Assembly: GCF_041146395.1 (NCBI RefSeq)
Contig: NC_090999.1
Coordinates: 71,181,001 to 71,245,000 of the forward strand
Reading direction: 5' to 3'
Length of the DNA: 64,000 nt
DNA from: Eulemur rufifrons
Lineage: Eukaryota; Chordata; Mammalia; Primates; Lemuridae
Shown in pieces: positions 1 to 64,000 of this stretch. The notes under the pieces are model-generated. The model was not told where the DNA came from. It searched no databases and saw nothing but the letters and a program-made list of their open reading frames with translations. Position 1 is the first letter of the stretch. Each line of letters begins with the position of its first letter. The translations under genes and the position numbers were made by a program.

Positions 1-365
1 CTCTTCATTTCATTGATATTTTGTATTTTTCTAGTCTCTATTTCATTTATGTCTACTCTGTTCTTTATTCTTTCCTTTCTTCTGCTATTAATAACTTTGG
101 GCTTAGGTCTTTTTTAAAGTCTTTGAGGTATAAAGTTAGGCTGAGATTTTTTTTTTTATAAATATTCCTATAACCTACTATGAACTGCTTTTGCCAAATT
201 CCGTAAGTTTTGGTTATTTTGTGTTTTCATTTTTGTTTGTCTCAAGATAATTTTTTATTTCACTTTTGATTTCTTCTTTGACCAATGTATAGTTCAGGAA
301 TATGTTATTTAATTTCCACATATATGTAAATTTTCCAGTTTTCCTCCTGTCTTCTATTTCTAGTT

Positions 366-578
366 TCATACAATTGCAGTTGAAAAAGATACTTGATATG
401 ATTTTAATTGTAAATTAAGATTTAGTCTGTGGCCTAATATATGATCTATCCTGGAGATTGTTCTGTGTGCACTTGGAAAGAATATGCATTTTATTGCTGT
501 TGAATAAAATGTTCTGTATATGTCTGCTAGGTCCATTTGGTCTACAGTACTAGTCAAGTCTGCAGTTTCCTTATGCAT
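366..578 (-). pseudogene. L1 ORF2 endonuclease fragment (relic)
   Basis: A 70-codon open stretch on the minus strand matches the L1 endonuclease region, with a recognisable segment around RIDHILG. It is a remnant in a decayed L1, not a gene. Confidence 0.7.
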
Positions 579-991
579 TTTCTATCTGGATGATCTATCC
601 ACTATTGAAAGTGGGTTACTGAAGTCTCCTACTATTATTGTATTGCTATGTCTCCCATCAATTTTTTAAATATTTGCTTTATGTATTTACATGCTCCAAT
701 GTTGGTTGTATACATATTTACAATTATAATATTCTTCTGATGCACTGACCCTTTATTATTATTATATAATTACCTTGTACCTTGTGAAAGTTTTGATTTA
801 AAGTCTATTTTGTGTGATATAAGCGTAGCCACTCTGCTCTCTTTTGTTATCATTTGCATGGAATATCTTTTCAATCCCTTCACTTTCAGTCTCTGCGCCC
901 TTAATCTGAAATCCCTTGTAGGTATCATATCTTGGAGCTTGTAGCTTGTTGTTTTCTTAATCCATTCAGCTACTCTATGCCTTTGTGGTTT

Positions 992-1135
992 GTTTTTGTT
1001 TTTTTTTTTTTTTTTTTTGGAGATGGGGTCTTGCTATGTTTTCCAGGCTGGTCTCAAAATCCTGGGCTTAAGTGATCCTCCCACCATGCCCTCAAAAAGT
1101 ATTGAGATTACAGGGGTGAACCACCATGACTGGCC
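992..1135 (-). mobile_element. Alu-related monomer (free-monomer-like), antisense
   Basis: A poly-T run at about 998-1018 is followed by antisense Alu text (the GAGATGGGGTCTTGCTATG box and GATTACAGG...CACCATG...TGGCC). Only one arm is present, about 140 bp, which suggests a monomer or truncated Alu rather than a dimer. Imperfect flanking repeats (actctatgcctttg on the left, actctatgtctttt on the right) suggest insertion into the surrounding L1. Confidence 0.75.
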
Positions 1136-2702
1136 CACTCTATGTCTTTTGGTTGGAGGACTTAATCCATTTATATTTAATTATTGATAGTTAAGGATTC
1201 ACTACTGCCATTCCATTCGTTGTTTTGACTGTTTTCTAGTTCCTTTTCCCTTTCTTCCTCTCTCTTGCAGTCTTCCTCTGTGATGTGATAATGTTTTATA
1301 GTGGTATGATTTGTTTCCTTTATCTTTTGTGTATCTACTATAGGTTTTTTCTTTATAGTTACCATGAAGCTTACACAAAACATCTTAAAACAGTCTATTT
1401 TAAGCTGATAACTTTAACCACACAAAATGTCTACACTTAAATGTCTTCTCTCCCCACACTGATGTCACAATGTCTTTTACATATGGTATATCCATTAAAT
1501 TATACTTGCTTTTAATGTTTTTGTCTTTTAATTTTATACTAGATTGAAAAGCAATTTACACACCACCATTACAGAATTAGAGTATTCTGAATTTAACTAT
1601 GTTCTTACCTTTACAGTAAGTTTTATATTTTCATATGTTTTCATGTTGTTAGTATCCTTTTGTTTCAACTTGAAGAACTCCCTTTAGCACTTCCTGTAAG
1701 GCAGGTCTAGTGTGTTGAATTCCCATAGCTTTTGTCCGGAAAAGTCTTTTTCTCTCCTACATTTCTTGCTAAGTACAATATTCTTGGTTGCTGGGTATTT
1801 TTTCTTTCAGCAACTTGAATATATCATCCCACTCTCCTGGTCTACAAGGTATCTGCTAAGATATATGCTGACAGTCTTATGAAATTCTTTGTATTTGACT
1901 TTTGAGAATTTGATTGTATTTTTGGCGAAGATTTCCTTAATCTAGTGGGGATTCTTTGGGATTCATGGATCTGAATGTTCATTTCCTTCTCCAGATTTGC
2001 AAAGTTTTCTGTCATTATGTCTTTAAATAAGCTTTATTCCCTTTTCTCTTTCTCTGCTTCTCTAAAGATTCCCATAATGCATACTGAGGTTCACTTGATG
2101 GTGTCTCATAAGTACCATAGGCTTTCTTCAAATTTTTTCTTTTTTGGATCTTCTGACTGGCTAATTCCAAATGCCCTCTTTGAGCTCACTGATTATTTCA
2201 CTTGATAGAGTCTGCTGTTGAACCTCTTTATTGATTTTTTCAGTATAGTTACTATGTTCTTCAGCTCCAGAATTTTATTTTTTTAAAAAATGATTTCTTT
2301 GTTTTCTTCAAGTATCCTTTTCCTGATTTTGTTTAGTCATCTGCGTCCTTTTGTAGCTCATGGAGCTTCTTTTAGACAATCACTTTGAATTCTGTCTTGG
2401 GCAATTTTTAGGGTCAGTTACTAGAGGTTTTTTTTTTTTTTTTTTTTTTTTTGTTCCTCTGGTGATATCACATTTCCCTGATTGTGATTCTTGCAGCCTT
2501 GTGTTGGTGTCTACACATTTGAAGAAGTAGCCACCTTTTCCAGTCCTTACAGACTGACTTCAGCAGGGAAAGCCCTTCACAAGTCTGCCTGTCCAGAGGC
2601 TTCAGGCAGGCCATCTGGTGGGATACTGAGGGGGCCAGCCTGGTGTAGGGGTCTACTGGGGCAGACCTAGACCCTCAGCCATAGGGGCCTACCTAGAGCC
2701 CA

Positions 2703-2835
2703 CTTTTAAATTGTACATTTCAGTACCTTTTAGTATATTCAGAGTTATGAAGCCATCACCACTAATTTTAGAACACTGTCATTACTACAAAAAGAAACCC
2801 TGTACCTACTGGCAGTGTGTGGCTAGGTTTGATTA
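2703..2835 (+). repeat. Probable ancient L1M 3' end fragment
   Basis: Text around GAAGCCATCACCACTAATTT and AAAAAGAAACCCTGTACC resembles the 3' untranslated region of old mammalian L1M elements. Short and divergent; class assigned from memory only. Confidence 0.4.
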
Positions 2836-3738
2836 TTGTAAGAAAGATGTGTATTTTACAGCAACTCTTTTAAGATTTAGTGCTCAGTTCACTACGCTTT
2901 CTTTCCCTTCCCATGATGACATGTTATTCTAGAGGTGGGGCACCATCCCCCTATATCTTGGAGTGATAATGAAAATGGAGCCAAGCACTTGATGAATCAA
3001 TAGGGATATGTGGGGTGGCCAATAAATAAAGCTTTGTTTTAAGCCACTACAATTTGGGGGGAGGTTTGCAGACACAGAATAACCTAGCCTAACATGACTA
3101 GTATACAAGGATAAAAGTCTATTTGATGAGAAATTATTTAGGGGAAGTAAATTTTAAAAAATGTTTAGAATATGTAATTCTAAAATTACTCTGAATATTA
3201 ACTGCCCTCTTAAAATGGGGGAACAAAAGAGGCCAATTTTGAAGTCAGAAGATCACTGCAAAAAAGTTACTTAATTTGAGCTAAGGACATAGCCACTTGC
3301 CAAGGAGATGGTCTAATATGACTCCCTCATGAACTTTGTTCTGTTGAGCACAGCAGGATTGGTATCACTGTTTTATATAACTATGCTTCTTAAGGGTTCT
3401 TTCTGGAATTCTATCTAGAATTTATTTGGTCTGTGGCATAAGAGGTACTAGACTGATTTCTTCCCTTATCACTTATTCTTTAGCCTATATTAAATATAAT
3501 TTAATCTTTCTTTGTAAACAAGTAATTATAATACCTCAGGTCTCCATTTTTAATATTACATATCACTGTTCAGTATGGTTGTGAATAAAATATGTAGAAC
3601 ATTCTGTAATAATCTTAAGATAGACTCTGTTCATTAACAATACTACAGGCCTAGTTTAGGTTTTTATTATACTACTCATCATGATTGCAAAGTCCTATCA
3701 ATTAATCTCCATGATGTTTTTTTCTCTCCTTCTCTACC
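2836..3738. other. Intergenic stretch, nothing recognised
   Basis: AT-rich single-copy-looking sequence downstream of GIN1. No coding exon, RNA gene or repeat was recognised. A poly-purine/G stretch near 3056 is unremarkable. Confidence 0.5.
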
Positions 3739-4738
3739 CTATTCTTTACTAGTTGCCAGATTAATCTTCCTAAAACATAGTTCCGATTATGACACTTTCC
3801 TATACAAAGACTTTTAGTGGTTTTTGGTCTCAGAAAATAATTTAGCTAGTCATTTGTATTAGTTTGGTAAGGCCATTATAACAAAGTATCACAAACTGGA
3901 TGGCTATGGACAACAGAATTTATTATTTTACAGTTCTGAGTCTGAGATGAAGTTATTGATGGGGTTCCTTCCTTCTGAGGGCTGTAAGGACGGATCTGTT
4001 CTATGCCACCCTTAACCTCTGGTGGTTCGCTAGCAATCTTTGCCATTTCTTGGTTTGTGGAAGCATCATCTCAGTCTCTGCCTTCACCTTCACATGGCAA
4101 TCTCACTGAGACTGTGTTCAAATTTCCTTCTTTTATAAGGACACCAGTCATATAGGAATAAAGCCCAGCCTATTCCAGTATGACCTCATTTTAACTAATT
4201 ACACCCGCAATAACTCTATTTCCAAATAAGGTCACATTCTGAGGTATTGGGGGTTAAGAATTCAATACAAATATTGAGAGGGACACATATCAATTCTTAA
4301 TTGTATTCAAGGCTCTCCACAAGGTTTCCTACTTATCTTTTCAGCTGTATCCCCCCTCATCTTGCTACTTCACTTTATATCCTAAGTAGTATAGACGTCC
4401 TGCCCTTCTGTGAATCATTACAATACTTTTCTGTCTCTATCATTTCCTTTCCCCTAATTCTTTTGTATTTACTCACCAAATCCTACACATTCTTCAAGGT
4501 CAAGCTTAAATGATTCTTATACTACAAGGATAAACCTACGTTTCCTATCCAAAAACGATTTCTCTCTTTTTTGCCTCCCTAAGTACATTATCTGTACTTG
4601 TTTGTGTTGTACATGGTCTATATTCCTTATCAGATAGTAAGTCCCTTATGAAGATGAGGTACACATCTGACTCATCTTTTTATTTTCCCACAGTGCTTCT
4701 CATAGTGCTTTGTAATAAATACTGATTGAATGAAGTTA
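3739..4738 (+). mobile_element. L2 LINE 3' portion, split by an LTR insertion
   Basis: The part before 3846 contains the L2-like phrase CTTCCTAAAACATAG. The part from 4298 onward continues with CTCTCCACAAGGTTT and ends in the L2 terminal motif (CACAGTGCTTCTCATAGTGC ... AATAAATACTGATTGAATGAA). The two halves flank a MaLR-type LTR, so the L2 is the older element. Confidence 0.65.
3847..4297 (-). mobile_element. MLT1/MST-class LTR (ERVL-MaLR), antisense
   Basis: Reads as the reverse complement of a MaLR LTR: TATTAGTTTGGTAAGGCCAT at one end, ACAACAGAATTTATTATTTT, TTATAAGGACACCAGTCATA, and AAATAAGGTCACATTCTGAG toward the other end. Solitary LTR; no internal retroviral genes seen. Subfamily not determined. 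Confidence 0.7.
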
Positions 4739-5159
4739 TGAATATCACAGAAATTACAATTTAAGAATTCTAATAGAGTTATTTTATCATTAATTTTTTT
4801 TAAGATTTCAGAAAAAAAAATCTTATTAATTCATCTTTTGGCTTTAAAATATAATATGGAAATGAACAAATGTATTCAAACCAATATATAGTTGCAGACC
4901 CTAATTTTGACCCTAACAAATTAGATAATTTGAAATTACCAATATCTTGTGAAAGCCCATTAAATAACCCTAATTTTTTCCCTACCATTTTGTTTTTAGA
5001 AGTTCCAATGATACAAACAATAATTTCTTTCATTCATTGTTATAGTTGGTTCAATATTTATTAATCCCATTCTAGGTAGTTCATTTTTTAAATGTAGATA
5101 TTCCAGAAAATTTGAAAGCAAAAAAAAAAAAATGGTACCAATACCAGACAAAGATTTGA
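4739..5159. other. Intergenic stretch, nothing recognised
   Basis: AT-rich sequence just beyond the likely end of GIN1. Small open frames on both strands are unsupported. It could include distal GIN1 3' UTR if a more distant poly(A) site is used. Confidence 0.4.
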
Positions 5160-5454
5160 ACGTTTTGAACTGGAATTTATTTCCTAAGAAGCAAGGGCAC
5201 TTTGAATATTCTCTTTCTAGAAGAAAAAGTATTCTATATATTATGTGCTTCCTTTGCCTTTATATATACATATACTGATATTCAAATGTGACAAAACTTT
5301 AGATAAATAAATAGTTATAAAATAAATCTTCAAGGTTTAGTCATTAAGAATGTGTCAAGATACTTGTTCTAGACAACCTTTTTTAATGAATAATATATCA
5401 AGATTTAAGGGTTTATACATTCTAAACAAGCATTTTAATGAATTTTGGTATTTA
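5160..5454 (-). other. GIN1: GIN1 3' UTR (tentative extent)
   Basis: Sequence following the GIN1 stop codon. A minus-strand AATAAA lies at 5182-5177, which would place cleavage near 5160. Another lies near 5060-5055. The end was not established by transcript evidence. Confidence 0.35.
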
Positions 5455-31960
<26,506 letters not shown>

Positions 31961-32099
31961 CCCGAGTAGTTAAGACAGTAGGCCGTAGAACCTCGGTCAG
32001 GAAAAGTTAGGACGGAGCATTTGGCTCCTGCCGGAAATCGTTCCGCCCGGTGAGGTTTCCGCGTAAGACCCGATTAGGGCGGGGAAGAGGCGTGGCGGA

Positions 32100-64000
<31,901 letters not shown>

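Larger units (their letters stand above)
1..2702 (-). mobile_element. L1 LINE, antisense, from ORF2 endonuclease region to near its 5' end
   Basis: The plus strand reads as the reverse complement of an L1 element. The window opens inside ORF2; the endonuclease region, the ORF1/ORF2 junction, ORF1 and upstream sequence follow toward 2702. The same order recurs, better preserved, at about 45900-49000 in the second L1 of this window, which supports the call. Both reading frames are broken by many stops and indels, so it is a dead copy. It is interrupted by an Alu-type monomer near 992-1135. The 5' boundary near 2702 is approximate. Confidence 0.85.

Overview
The window is primate nuclear DNA, most likely from a strepsirrhine (lemur-type) primate. 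Three full-length Alu copies carry a modified middle linker of a kind I associate with strepsirrhine Alus, and the unique genes match primate GIN1 and PPIP5K2. In human these two genes are neighbours on chromosome 5q21 (from memory, not searched). There is no bacterial gene structure, CRISPR array, tRNA gene or viral gene.

Layout: 1-5160 is mostly old repeats (L1, L2, a MaLR-type LTR) downstream of GIN1. From 5455 to about 31960, on the minus strand, lies GIN1. It is a domesticated integrase of Ty3/Gypsy or GIN-transposon ancestry with seven coding exons and one predicted noncoding first exon. The coding parts join in frame to 522 codons plus stop. Its introns hold L1, L2, MIR, LTR and Tigger relics, a strepsirrhine Alu set inside a decayed Tigger-type transposase, and an antisense 5S rRNA pseudogene. 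A CpG-rich block at about 31680-32620 separates two divergent genes and looks like a shared bidirectional promoter.

From about 32100 to the right edge, on the plus strand, lies PPIP5K2, the diphosphoinositol pentakisphosphate kinase. A predicted noncoding exon 1 is followed by sixteen coding exons that join in frame to 640 codons. They cover the complete ATP-grasp kinase domain and the first part of the histidine-acid-phosphatase-like domain. The gene continues beyond the window. Its large intron between coding exons 4 and 5 (42133-50854) carries a near-complete antisense L1 of about 7.3 kb with a hAT element nested in it.

Both genes appear intact: all splice junctions are GT/AG and the reading frame holds across every junction. 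The two genes are not known to act in one pathway; what links them here is the head-to-head promoter. I found no undescribed gene system. The most useful leads are the retained integrase zinc and catalytic residues in GIN1, a cluster of upstream ORFs in the PPIP5K2 leader, the Tigger-type transposase relic, and an L1 5' end placed so that any antisense promoter would fire into PPIP5K2.
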